From positions 1 through 15,424 of the forward strand of contig DBPQ01000055.1 in NCBI GenBank assembly GCA_002304945.1: DNA of 15,424 bases. Direction: 5' to 3'. Under the pieces are notes generated by a model. The model saw only the letters and a list, made by a program, of their open reading frames with translations, had not been told where the DNA came from and searched no databases. Positions 6,641-13,876 of this stretch are shown here, piece after piece. A program made the translations under genes and the position numbers. Position 1 is the first letter of the stretch. Every line of letters begins with the position of its first letter. The stretch comes from Actinomycetales bacterium UBA1416. GTDB lineage: Bacteria; Actinomycetota; Actinomycetes; Actinomycetales; Actinomycetaceae.

Positions 6641-7789
6641 GTCTCCACCTCCTCGGCGTGCGGCGCGGGTAGGACGAGGGTGAACGTGGACCCGACCCCC
6701 GGTTCGGAGTCCACCTCCACCCGGCCGCCGTGGGCCTCCACGATCGCGCGGACGATCGTGAGCCCGAGACCGGAGCCCTCGGTGTCGGTGGCGGCGCGGG
6801 CGAACCTGTCGAACACGTGGTCCAGGTGCTCCGCCTCGATCCCCCGGCCCCGGTCGGCCACCCACAGCCGGGCCTCCCCGCCGCCGGCGGAGCTCCCGAT
6901 CCTGATCGTGGAACCCGGCTCGCTGTAGGCCACCGCGTTCTCCACCAGTTGCAGCCATGCCTCGGTGAGCCGGTGGGAGTCGGCGTGGAGGGGGACGTCG
7001 GCGGCGCCGTCGAGCACCCAGTGCCGGTCCCCGAGCGCGCGAGCCTTCTCGAACACCTCCACGGTGAGCTCCTCCAGCTCCACCGTGGCGGGGGTGACGA
7101 AGTCCGGTCGCCCGGATTTCGCGAGCGTGACCAGGTCCCCGACCAACCGCCCCATCCGGTCCGTCTCGTCCAGCAGGAGGTCCCGGGTGTCCGCGACCGC
7201 GGTGGGGTTCCCCGGGTCGAGCAGCTCGAGGTACCCGCGGGTGATGGTGACAGGGGTGCGCAGCTCGTGGCCGACGTCATCGACCAGCTGGCGCTGCGCC
7301 TCGAACGCCTCCTGCAGCCTGTCCAGCATCGCGTTGAAGTTCGTGGTCAGGGCGGCGATCTCGTCCTCGCCCGTCACCGCGATGCGCGCGGAGAGGTCGC
7401 GGGCATCCGTGCGCGCCGTGGCGGCCCGGAGGCGGGCGAGCGGCCGCACCAGCTCACCGGTCACGAGCCACCCCACCACCGCGATCACCGCGAGCGTGGC
7501 CGTCCCGAGGATCGCCCAGAGCCCCGCCAGCTCCGTCAGCGCCGCCTTCTCCAGCCCCACCGCGTGGCCGATCACGTAGCTCCCCACCGCCTCCCCCGCC
7601 GTCACCGGGACGACGGCGAGGCGCACCGGGCCGGCCGACGTCGACCGCGCGGCGGACGAACTCCTCGTACTCGCGGCGCAGCGCGAGATCAGCGGCGGCG
7701 TCGATCCTGCTCGACTGGATCGCGTGCATCGTCCCGCCGGCGACCGCCAACCCGAGGCCGGCCATGAGCACCACCGTTCCACGCCCCAC
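6625..7789 (-). CDS. Sensor histidine kinase, frame-disrupted in the sensor region (possible pseudogene)
   Basis: The kinase part is intact. A second membrane segment (LAILGTATLAVIAVVGWLV type) is followed by a HAMP domain, the H-box DVGHELRTP (His codon at 7267-7269), the N-box QLVENAVAYS, the G1 box VADRGRGIE, an F-box (FDRF) and GSGLGLTIV. The beginning is not in the same frame. The proper N-terminus, with membrane segment VVLMAGLGLAVAGGTMHAIQ and then RREYEEFVRRA, is read from the 7789/7774 GTG frame. The kinase frame read back to a GTG at 7782 gives only an Arg/Ser-rich shadow sequence. The switch falls near 7635-7660. Relatives usually have roughly 100 extracellular residues between the membrane segments; here only some 50-60 codons separate them, so an out-of-frame deletion is likely. 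If real, the sensor is truncated or dead. The gene starts within a few bases of the preceding dehydrogenase stop (7794-7796) and overlaps the regulator gene. Confidence 0.8.
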
Positions 7790-7793
7790 CTCC

Positions 7794-8816
7794 TCAGTCG
7801 ACGCGCATCACCCTGTCGTCATCGGAGCGCACGTCGCCGCGTCCGTCCGTGTTGGACGTGCCGACGACCAGCGGGGCGTCGTCACCCGCGGTGGCGACCG
7901 CCCGCAACCGGCCGTACTCTCCCACCCAGTGCGCGACCGGCTCGAGCTGCCCGGTGTCCTGATCCGTCACCGGGATCTCCCAGAGCCGCTCGCCGCGCAG
8001 GGCTGCCATCCACAGCGACCCGCGCCAGAACGTTAGCCCGCTCGGGGAGGCGTCCGATGTCGGCCACACCAGCACCGGGGGCGTCATGCCGGACACGTCG
8101 CCCTCACCCTCCACGGGCGGCCAGCCGTAGTTGTTCCCCGGCTCGATGAGGTTCAGCTCGTCCCACGAGTTCTGTCCGAACTCGCTGGCCCAGAGCCGGC
8201 CGTCGGTGTCCCACGCCAGGCCCTGCACGTTGCGGTGCCCGAGCGACCACACCGCGGTGCCCGACGGGTTGCCCGGGGCGGGCTCGCCGTCGGGGGTGAG
8301 CCGCAGGATCTTGCCCGCGAGCGAGTCCGGGTCCTGGGCGGCCATGGTGTCTCCCGCGTCACCGGTGGAGACGTACAGCATGCCGTCCGGCCCGAACCGG
8401 AGCTGGCCGCCGTCGTGGTACGTGGCCACGGGGATGCCGGTGAGGATCTCCTCCGCCGGTCCGAGTGCGTCACCCTCGAGGGCGTGGCGCACCACCCGGT
8501 TGTCGGAGGCGGTGGAGACGTACAGGTAGACGTGCGCCTCGTCGGGGCTGAGGGCGGCGCCGAGCAGTCCGCCCTCGCCGGAGCCCTGCTCCTCCACCGT
8601 CCCGAGCTCGACCACCTCGCCCTCCGGCGTGAGCCGCAGGACCCGGCCGGTGTCCCGCTCCGTGAGAAGGACCGAGCCGTCCGCGAAGGTGTCGATGCCC
8701 CACGGGGTGGTCAGTCCGGTGACGAGGTCCTCCGGCTGGAGGTCGTCCGGCTCGCCGGAGCATCCGGCGAGAGCCAGAGCGAGGACGAGGACCGCCCGCG
8801 ACACCGCTGTCCGCAT
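7794..8816 (-). CDS. PQQ-dependent glucose/sorbosone dehydrogenase-like lipoprotein
   Basis: A 340-residue lipoprotein: signal peptide with lipobox LAGC (C19), then a six-bladed beta-propeller of the soluble glucose/sorbosone dehydrogenase family. Family motifs include LTTPWGID near the start, YHDGGQLRFGPDGMLYVSTGDAGD with H134 aligning to the catalytic histidine, LGHRNVQGLAW (R195) and SEFGQNSWDELNLIEPGNNYGWP (211-232), the PQQ/Ca2+ face. The family oxidises sugars or related polyols with PQQ; many members have unknown substrates. Whether this organism makes PQQ cannot be seen here. It lies 21 nt after the crtEb stop. There is no Shine-Dalgarno, but TAGCAT sits 6 nt before the ATG, so it may start a leaderless transcript as well as be read from the carotenoid operon. 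The kinase gene follows immediately. Confidence 0.9.
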   Translation of the reverse strand: MRTAVSRAVLVLALALAGCSGEPDDLQPEDLVTGLTTPWGIDTFADGSVLLTERDTGRVLRLTPEGEVVELGTVEEQGSGEGGLLGAALSPDEAHVYLYVSTASDNRVVRHALEGDALGPAEEILTGIPVATYHDGGQLRFGPDGMLYVSTGDAGDTMAAQDPDSLAGKILRLTPDGEPAPGNPSGTAVWSLGHRNVQGLAWDTDGRLWASEFGQNSWDELNLIEPGNNYGWPPVEGEGDVSGMTPPVLVWPTSDASPSGLTFWRGSLWMAALRGERLWEIPVTDQDTGQLEPVAHWVGEYGRLRAVATAGDDAPLVVGTSNTDGRGDVRSDDDRVMRVD

Positions 8817-8822
8817 GCGTCC

Positions 8823-8828
8823 ATGCTA
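8823..8828 (-). promoter_or_regulatory. Putative -10 box of the sugar dehydrogenase gene (leaderless start)
   Basis: TAGCAT (TANNNT) ends 6 nt before the ATG at 8816 inside the 21-nt gap after crtEb. With no ribosome-binding site present, the arrangement fits leaderless transcription. No recognisable -35 box. Confidence 0.4.
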
Positions 8829-8837
8829 CGCGCGCCG

Positions 8838-9713
8838 TCAGCCGCGCAGCGACCCCAGGATGAGCAACTGGGTGAGCAGGAAGCCGACCACGTAGTTGAT
8901 CCAGAGGAACCGGCGCCAGCCGCGGTTGGCGTCCTCGCTGGTCTCGTCCGTGATGTTCAGGAACGGCAACACCATCCCCGCGTACGGGAGCACGAGCAGC
9001 GCCGCCAGGGACCAGGGCCAGTCCAGGAACCGCAGCAGCGCACCCGCGACGAGGTACAGCGCGAGGGCGAACCGCACGGTGGCCCTGGCGCCGATCACCG
9101 TGGCCACGGAACCAATGCCGCCGGCGCGATCCGCCACCACGTCCTGCACTGCCCCGAACGCGTGGGACGCCATGCCCCACAGGTAGTAGGCGAGGAGGGC
9201 CAGCCACACCGTGAGGTCCGGCCGCAGGCCCGCGAGCAGCACGCCGTACACGGCCGGGCTGACGAAGTGGAAGCTGGAGGTCATCGAATCGAGGAACGGC
9301 CGTTCCTTGAAGCGCAGCTTGGGCGCCGAGTAGGCCACCACCATGAACAGCGAGGCCGCGAGCATGAGGTTCGCGGCGGCGTCGCCCACGGCCACGAGGT
9401 ACGCCACGAACGGCAGGGGCAGCAGGATCGCGGCCCAGATGGTCAACCGGTGCAGGCGCCGGTCCAGCAGGATGCCCTCGACGCCGCCCTTGCGGGGATT
9501 GTGGAGGTCGGACTCGTAATCGAAGACGTCGTTGACGCCGTACATCAGCAGGTTGTACGGGATGAGGAAGAAGAGGATACCCACCACGCCACGGACGTCC
9601 ATGCCGCCGTGTGCCAGCGCGTAGGCGGCACCGAAGGGGAAGGCGGTGTTCACCCAGCTGATCGGGCGGGAGGACATGACGAGGGCGCGCAGCGTCCCGG
9701 AACTGGTGGTCAA
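8838..9713 (-). CDS. crtEb: UbiA-family prenyltransferase, lycopene elongase of C50 carotenoid synthesis
   Basis: A 291-residue integral membrane prenyltransferase with about eight to nine hydrophobic segments. Both aspartate-rich motifs are present: NDVFDYESD (61-69) and DVVADRAGG (191-199). In carotenoid clusters this UbiA branch (CrtEb/CrtE2/LbtBC type) adds two DMAPP-derived C5 units to lycopene, giving flavuxanthin or nonaflavuxanthin-type acyclic C50 products that the cyclase pair then closes. The position as last gene of the crt run supports this over a menaquinone or heme role. The start is a TTG at 9713 whose bases overlap the crtYf stop (TTGA), matching the coupled junctions upstream; an ATG at codon 13 is the alternative. 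Confidence 0.9.
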   Translation of the reverse strand: MTTSSGTLRALVMSSRPISWVNTAFPFGAAYALAHGGMDVRGVVGILFFLIPYNLLMYGVNDVFDYESDLHNPRKGGVEGILLDRRLHRLTIWAAILLPLPFVAYLVAVGDAAANLMLAASLFMVVAYSAPKLRFKERPFLDSMTSSFHFVSPAVYGVLLAGLRPDLTVWLALLAYYLWGMASHAFGAVQDVVADRAGGIGSVATVIGARATVRFALALYLVAGALLRFLDWPWSLAALLVLPYAGMVLPFLNITDETSEDANRGWRRFLWINYVVGFLLTQLLILGSLRG

Positions 9714-10024
9714 GAATCCTCCCGATGGATCGCGGCCCAGAGCGCCGGCAGCAGGGCGAGCGCCGCCACCGTGTACGCGAAGTCCTCGATGGGCGCCAGC
9801 CCCAGGCGCAGGCCGAGGTGCAACTCCGGATGGTAGTCCACGAGTCCGGAGCCGATGATCACGTTGTCGAACACGGCCGTCAGCGTCAGCATCACGACGG
9901 CGGCGGCCAGGATCGCCCGCGGCCGCGGCGTCGTCGCCCCACGCCGCCGCGCCACCGCGAGCGCGGCCACCGTCCCGCCTGCGGCAAGGGCGAGGAACAC
10001 GGCGTTCAGGGCGAGATAGGTCAC
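9710..10024 (-). CDS. crtYf: Lycopene cyclase subunit (CrtYf-type), C50 carotenoid
   Basis: A 104-residue membrane protein of the heterodimeric lycopene cyclase domain family, second of two adjacent small subunits. It has three predicted membrane helices and the motif APIEDFAYT (78-86), the PxE(E/D) signature thought to be catalytic. DNVIIGSGLVDYHP (53-66) is also typical of the family. Together with CrtYe it should cyclise the elongated C50 chain. Ring type (epsilon, gamma or beta) cannot be judged from sequence by eye. GTG start at 10024 overlaps the crtYe stop (GTGA); its stop overlaps the TTG of crtEb. Confidence 0.88.
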   Translation of the reverse strand: MTYLALNAVFLALAAGGTVAALAVARRRGATTPRPRAILAAAVVMLTLTAVFDNVIIGSGLVDYHPELHLGLRLGLAPIEDFAYTVAALALLPALWAAIHREDS

Positions 10025-10338
10025 GAGCGCCTCCCCAGCCACGCCTCCGCGCCGCGCCAGGCGATGAGCGTGTTGTAGCTGAGGAGGACGAGGAAGAAGA
10101 CCTCCTCCAGCGGCAGTTCGGGGGCCAGGAGCACCCCGGTCATCCACTCGCCCTCGCCGCGGAAGAACACCCCGAGCGAGATCCCGCCGAGGTCCCAGAT
10201 GAGGAAGAAGACCACCCCCACCACCACGGTCACCACCGTGGCGCGGGCGTCCCGGAAGAGGGCGAGGCGCCAGCGGTGGTCGATGAGGCCGAGGCAGAAG
10301 ATGGAGACCAGCAGCGCGCCGAGGTAGGCAACGCTCAT
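10021..10338 (-). CDS. crtYe: Lycopene cyclase subunit (CrtYe-type), C50 carotenoid
   Basis: A 105-residue membrane protein, partner of the CrtYf-type subunit. Three hydrophobic segments are visible (about 4-19, 34-49, 78-93). The motif LPLEEVFFLVL (75-85) carries the PxEE signature of the heterodimeric cyclases, and DHRWRLALFRD (20-30) is the usual loop after helix one. Cyclisation acts on the C50 product of the elongase encoded two genes downstream. ATG at 10338 overlaps the crtB stop (ATGA), implying coupled translation. Confidence 0.88.
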   Translation of the reverse strand: MSVAYLGALLVSIFCLGLIDHRWRLALFRDARATVVTVVVGVVFFLIWDLGGISLGVFFRGEGEWMTGVLLAPELPLEEVFFLVLLSYNTLIAWRGAEAWLGRRS

Positions 10339-11219
10339 CCGGCGTTCCCCACCAGCGCCCGGGCGGCCAGCGCGGCCTTCTCGGCGGTCGGCACGCGGGC
10401 CCGGGAGGAGAACACGTCGTGGTCCGCCGCCTCGATGCGCTCGAGGATGCGGGCGTAGAGCACGCGCGCGGTGGCCACGCACTTGCGGGACGCAGTGGGC
10501 AGGTGCGGCAGGCCCTCGTCCGCGTGCGCGTACAGCTCGCGGTTCCGGGCGATCTCGAAGCGCATGAACTCGCGCCACGGCTCGTCCACGCGGCGCGCCC
10601 ACGGGTCGGCACCGAAGCGGCGCAGGTCCTCCTGCGGCATGTACACGCGGCCCCGTTCGAGATCCTCGCCCACGTCCCGCAGGAAGTTGGTGAGCTGGAA
10701 GGCGAGCCCGAGCGAACGCGCCGGCTCGAAGGCGGCGCGGGAGGTGGGGTGCAGGACGGGGAGCATCATCTCGCCGATCACGGCGGCCGAGCCCTCCATG
10801 TAGCCGCAGAGGTCCTCCCAGGTGTCGTAGCGCTCGCGGGTGAGGTCCATCTCCATGGCGCCGAAGAAGCGGTGGAAGGTCTCCTCGTCGATCCCCGCGG
10901 TGCGCACGCTGTGCACGATCGCGGAGAGTTCGGGGGTGTCCGCCTCCCGGGGGTCGGCCAGTGCGGCGAAGAATCTCTCCTCGAAGGCGCGCAGGCTCGC
11001 GGCGGTGGCGGTCAGGTCCCCCCGGGTGGCACCGGGAGCGTCGACGATGTCGTCCGCCAGGCGCGCCAGCGTGTAGACGGCGTACACGTGGCGGCGGTCC
11101 GCCGGCGGCAGCAGCAGGGCGCCCCAGTAGTAGGTGGTCCCGTTCTGGCGGGTGATCCGGGCACACGTGCGGTAGCCGCGGGCGATCGTGGACGGGTCGA
11201 GGGGCCCGGGAGCCGTCAC
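10335..11219 (-). CDS. crtB: Phytoene synthase
   Basis: A 294-residue head-to-head prenyl synthase that condenses two GGPP to phytoene, the first committed carotenoid step. Motifs: YYWGALLLPPADR (30-42), the first aspartate-rich motif LADDIVD (D56, D57, D60), LTNFLRDVGEDLERGRVYMP with the second motif D182/D186, and the phosphate-binding arginines nearby. Length is normal for bacterial CrtB. GTG start at 11219 overlaps the crtI stop (GTGA), and its own stop overlaps the crtYe ATG. Confidence 0.95.
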   Translation of the reverse strand: MTAPGPLDPSTIARGYRTCARITRQNGTTYYWGALLLPPADRRHVYAVYTLARLADDIVDAPGATRGDLTATAASLRAFEERFFAALADPREADTPELSAIVHSVRTAGIDEETFHRFFGAMEMDLTRERYDTWEDLCGYMEGSAAVIGEMMLPVLHPTSRAAFEPARSLGLAFQLTNFLRDVGEDLERGRVYMPQEDLRRFGADPWARRVDEPWREFMRFEIARNRELYAHADEGLPHLPTASRKCVATARVLYARILERIEAADHDVFSSRARVPTAEKAALAARALVGNAG

Positions 11220-12682
11220 CGGCGCCGCCCGTACTCGTCCACCCGGTCCGCGGCGAGCTTGCCGCTGACCAGCACCATCGGAACGCCCACGCCGGGTATG
11301 GTGCCGGAGCCCGCGAACACCAGCCCGGGCACCTTCCTCTCGACGTTGGACGGCCGGAACGGCCCCGTCTGCGCGAAGGTGTGCGCGAGCGCGAACGGCG
11401 TGCCGTGGGCCATTCCCTGCGCCTGCCAGTCGAGCGGGGTGACGAACTCCTCGGCCACCACCTCGGTCGGGTAGCCGTTGGGGGCCAGGAAGCCGTGCAG
11501 CCGCTCCCGCATCGGTCCCGCCTCGTGGCGCCAGTCCACCGGCCCCTGCAGGTTGGGGACGGGTTCGAGGACGTACAGGGTGGAGTGACCCTCCGGTGCC
11601 ATGCCGGGCTCGCTCTGGGTGGGCACGGTCACGAGCCGGCTCGGGTCCGGTTGGAGGGTCTTGGACCCCATGAGCGCATCGAAGGACTCGTTCCACTGGT
11701 CCCCGAAATGGATGTTGTGGTGCTCGGTGCCGGGGGCGGGGCTGCCCTTCGCCCCCACGTGCCACACGACGGCCGACGGCGAGTACGTCCCCTTCCGCAC
11801 GGCGCGCGGCGGCGCCACGTCCGGCAGGAGCTGGTCGTAGACGATCGGGAGGTCCGGGGTGGCGACCACGGCGTCGGCGGGCACGACGTCGTCGCCCGCC
11901 ACCACGCCGGCGACGGCGCCGCCCGGGCGGCACGTCAGCCCCGTCACGGTGGCGCCGTAACGGAACTCGGCGCCCGCGCCCTTCGCGGCGCGCTCGAGGG
12001 CGGCGGGGATCGCGCCCATGCCGCCGTCGGGGAACCAGACGCCCTCGATGGAGTCCATGTAGGTGATGACCGCGTAGAGGGAGAGCGCGGTCTCGGGCGG
12101 GAGACCGGCGTACAGGGCCTGGAAGGTGAAGAGGCGGTGGAGGCGGGTGTCGTCGAAGTAGCGGCGGACGGCCGGGCCGAGCTTGCCGAGGGCGCGCAGC
12201 CGCAGGAGGGTGAGCGCGGCGGTGGGCGAGGAGACGAGGCCGAGGGGCGAGTCGTAGTTGGCGTCGATGTAGTTGCCCATCTCGACGTCGTAGAGTTCCT
12301 TCAGCCAGGCGACGAACCGGTCGAAGTTGGCGGCGTCCTTCGCGCCGGACTTCTCGCGGATCTCCTCGCGCATGGCGTCGTGGCCGTAGCGGACGAGGAT
12401 CTCGGAGCCGTCGGAGAAGGCTCCCCGGTAGGCGGGGTCGAGGCGCCGCATGGGGAGGTCCGCGAGCGAACTGCCGGCGGCGGTCAGCGCGGACTCGACG
12501 AGTTCGGGCATCGTCATCACGACGGGGCCGAGGTCGAAGGTGAAGCCGTCGCGGGTGATCGAACGTGCCCGGCCCCCGGGCCGGGTCTCGCGCTCCAGCA
12601 CCGTGACCTCGTGGCCGCGGCCCACGAGGTGGCAGGCCGCCGTCAGCCCTGCGAGGCCGGCCCCGATGACAACCACCCTCAT
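11216..12682 (-). CDS. crtI: Phytoene desaturase (CrtI-type)
   Basis: A 488-residue FAD-dependent desaturase that turns phytoene into lycopene in four steps. N-terminal dinucleotide-binding GAGLAG (7-12) lies in MRVVVIGAGLAGLTAACHL and is followed by LERETRPGGRARS. The C-terminal family signature appears as GSGTIPGVGVPMVLVSGKLAADR. ATG at 12682 is chosen because it overlaps the crtE stop (ATGA), matches the family N-terminus and has GGAGG a few bases upstream; an in-frame ATG at 12694 would add four residues. Its stop overlaps the crtB GTG. Confidence 0.95.
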   Translation of the reverse strand: MRVVVIGAGLAGLTAACHLVGRGHEVTVLERETRPGGRARSITRDGFTFDLGPVVMTMPELVESALTAAGSSLADLPMRRLDPAYRGAFSDGSEILVRYGHDAMREEIREKSGAKDAANFDRFVAWLKELYDVEMGNYIDANYDSPLGLVSSPTAALTLLRLRALGKLGPAVRRYFDDTRLHRLFTFQALYAGLPPETALSLYAVITYMDSIEGVWFPDGGMGAIPAALERAAKGAGAEFRYGATVTGLTCRPGGAVAGVVAGDDVVPADAVVATPDLPIVYDQLLPDVAPPRAVRKGTYSPSAVVWHVGAKGSPAPGTEHHNIHFGDQWNESFDALMGSKTLQPDPSRLVTVPTQSEPGMAPEGHSTLYVLEPVPNLQGPVDWRHEAGPMRERLHGFLAPNGYPTEVVAEEFVTPLDWQAQGMAHGTPFALAHTFAQTGPFRPSNVERKVPGLVFAGSGTIPGVGVPMVLVSGKLAADRVDEYGRRR

Positions 12683-13758
12683 TGCGTCCTCCATCCGATC
12701 CGGTGCGCGATCTCGGCGAGGTCGCCGGCCGCATCGGGCCGGTCCAGCGCCGCGAGCGCGGCCTCGACCTCCGCGTGGATCATACGTTCCGCCTCGAGGC
12801 GCACACCGGCGGTGTCCAGCAGGTCCTGGACGGCAGGCACGTCCTGCGGTTCCAGCACGCCCGCGGTCACCCGGTCGAGCAGGGCACGCCCCCGCCCGGA
12901 GACCCGGTCGTGGGCGAGCGCGAGGAGGATCGTGGGCTTGCCGTCGAGGAGGTCGTCCCCCGCCGGCTTGCCGGTCACGGCCGGGTCTCCCCAGACACCG
13001 AGCACGTCGTCGCGGAGCGCGAAGGCGCGGCCGAGGTGGTCACCGTAGACGTGGAGCGCGGTCACGTCCTCCGGCAGCGCGCCGGCGAGCGTCGCCCCGA
13101 GCGTGAGCGGGCGCTGGATGCTGTACGCGCCGGACTTGACCGCCGCGACCCGCCGGGCGTGGGTGAGGTCCCGACGCCGGTCGGCGGCACCCGCGAGGTC
13201 CAGCGCCTGGCCGGCGACCAGTTCCATGACCATGGCCCGCCAGAGGCGGTGGACGGCGGTCGGGAGGGACGCGGCCATGTGCTCGGCCGCAGCGTGGGCG
13301 AGGTCCCCGACGAGGACGGCGATCGAGTCCCCGAACTGCTGGGCGTCCCCGCGCGCACGCGCCGTGTCGTGGCTCTCCGCGACCTGCACGTGCACCGTGG
13401 CGACCCCGCGGCGCCGGTCCGAGCGGTCCATCACGTCGTCCTGCACGAGGGTGAACACGTGGAGGATCTCGAGGGCCGCGCCCAGGCGGACGAGGTCCGG
13501 CTGGGTGGCCTCGGGTGCGCCGGCGTAGCACCAGCCGAGCCACGCCATGGTGGGGCGCAGCCGCTTCCCGCCGGAGTTGACCTGGGTGCCGAGGAGCGAG
13601 ACCAGGTCATGACCCCCGAGCGCGTGACTCTCGGGCGCGTAGTCCTGGAACTCCCGGGCGAGCTTCGCGAGGCGCTGCGCGAGGGCGGCCTCGACGGCAC
13701 GGAGGAACTCGGTGTGCGGGGTCCCGAGGAAGGGACGGGATTGGGCGGAGGCGGTCAT
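12679..13758 (-). CDS. crtE: Geranylgeranyl diphosphate synthase (polyprenyl synthetase)
   Basis: A 359-residue trans-isoprenyl diphosphate synthase that builds GGPP from IPP and DMAPP/FPP. Motifs: GGKRLRPT (63-70), the first aspartate-rich motif DDVMD (107-111) followed by DRRRG, and the second motif LRDDVLGVWGDP (248-259), followed by DDLLDGKPT (268-276). The GGPP assignment rests on its place as first gene of the crt run; chain length is not proved by sequence. ATG at 13758 has GGGGAGA just upstream. It has its own promoter with an overlapping palindrome. Stop overlaps the crtI ATG. Confidence 0.93.
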   Translation of the reverse strand: MTASAQSRPFLGTPHTEFLRAVEAALAQRLAKLAREFQDYAPESHALGGHDLVSLLGTQVNSGGKRLRPTMAWLGWCYAGAPEATQPDLVRLGAALEILHVFTLVQDDVMDRSDRRRGVATVHVQVAESHDTARARGDAQQFGDSIAVLVGDLAHAAAEHMAASLPTAVHRLWRAMVMELVAGQALDLAGAADRRRDLTHARRVAAVKSGAYSIQRPLTLGATLAGALPEDVTALHVYGDHLGRAFALRDDVLGVWGDPAVTGKPAGDDLLDGKPTILLALAHDRVSGRGRALLDRVTAGVLEPQDVPAVQDLLDTAGVRLEAERMIHAEVEAALAALDRPDAAGDLAEIAHRIGWRTQ

Positions 13759-13808
13759 GGTCTCCCCTTCGCGTCTGCGGTCCACGGCGCCCGGCGCGGA
13801 TCCGACGT

Positions 13809-13820
13809 GTTGTGCACAAC
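13809..13820. promoter_or_regulatory. 12-bp palindromic operator candidate at the crtE promoter
   Basis: GTTGTGCACAAC is a perfect palindrome covering the end of the -10 box and the predicted start point of the crtE transcript. That placement and the TTGTG/CACAA half-sites are typical of dimeric winged-helix repressors such as MarR-family proteins. In Corynebacterium the crt operon is repressed by the MarR-type regulator CrtR. No such regulator gene is in this window, so the identity is an inference. Confidence 0.5.
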
Positions 13821-13847
13821 TTAGCGACGGTTCGTCGCGATCCGCAA
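13818..13847 (-). promoter_or_regulatory. crtE operon promoter
   Basis: TTGCGG (-35, 13842-13847), an 18-bp spacer and TAAGTT (-10, 13818-13823), with a start predicted near 13811 and a leader of about 54 nt. The spacer holds a further inverted repeat GCGACG/CGTCGC (13824-13829 and 13833-13838). It is the best promoter match in the window. Confidence 0.6.
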
Positions 13848-13876
13848 CCGCTGGGAGGAAACGCGTGCTGGAGAGT

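Noticed and set aside
4995..7280. 761-residue minus-strand open frame covering kinase shadow, regulator shadow, small protein and lipoprotein
   Set aside because: The upstream half is an Arg/Pro/Ser-rich alternate frame of the kinase and regulator genes. Only the small membrane protein and lipoprotein parts are coding, and they are interrupted by a terminator and a new promoter.
7454..7789. Separate 111-residue membrane protein gene
   Set aside because: Its first half is the expected N-terminus of the histidine kinase and its second half is a glycine/arginine-rich shadow of the kinase frame, so it is the broken start of the kinase.
8235..9836. 533-residue plus-strand open frame
   Set aside because: Antisense shadow of the dehydrogenase and crtEb genes; low-complexity His/Arg/Gln/Glu-rich with no motif.
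11381..13048. 555-residue plus-strand open frame
   Set aside because: Antisense to crtI and crtE, which have complete family motifs; glycine/valine/glutamate-rich shadow.
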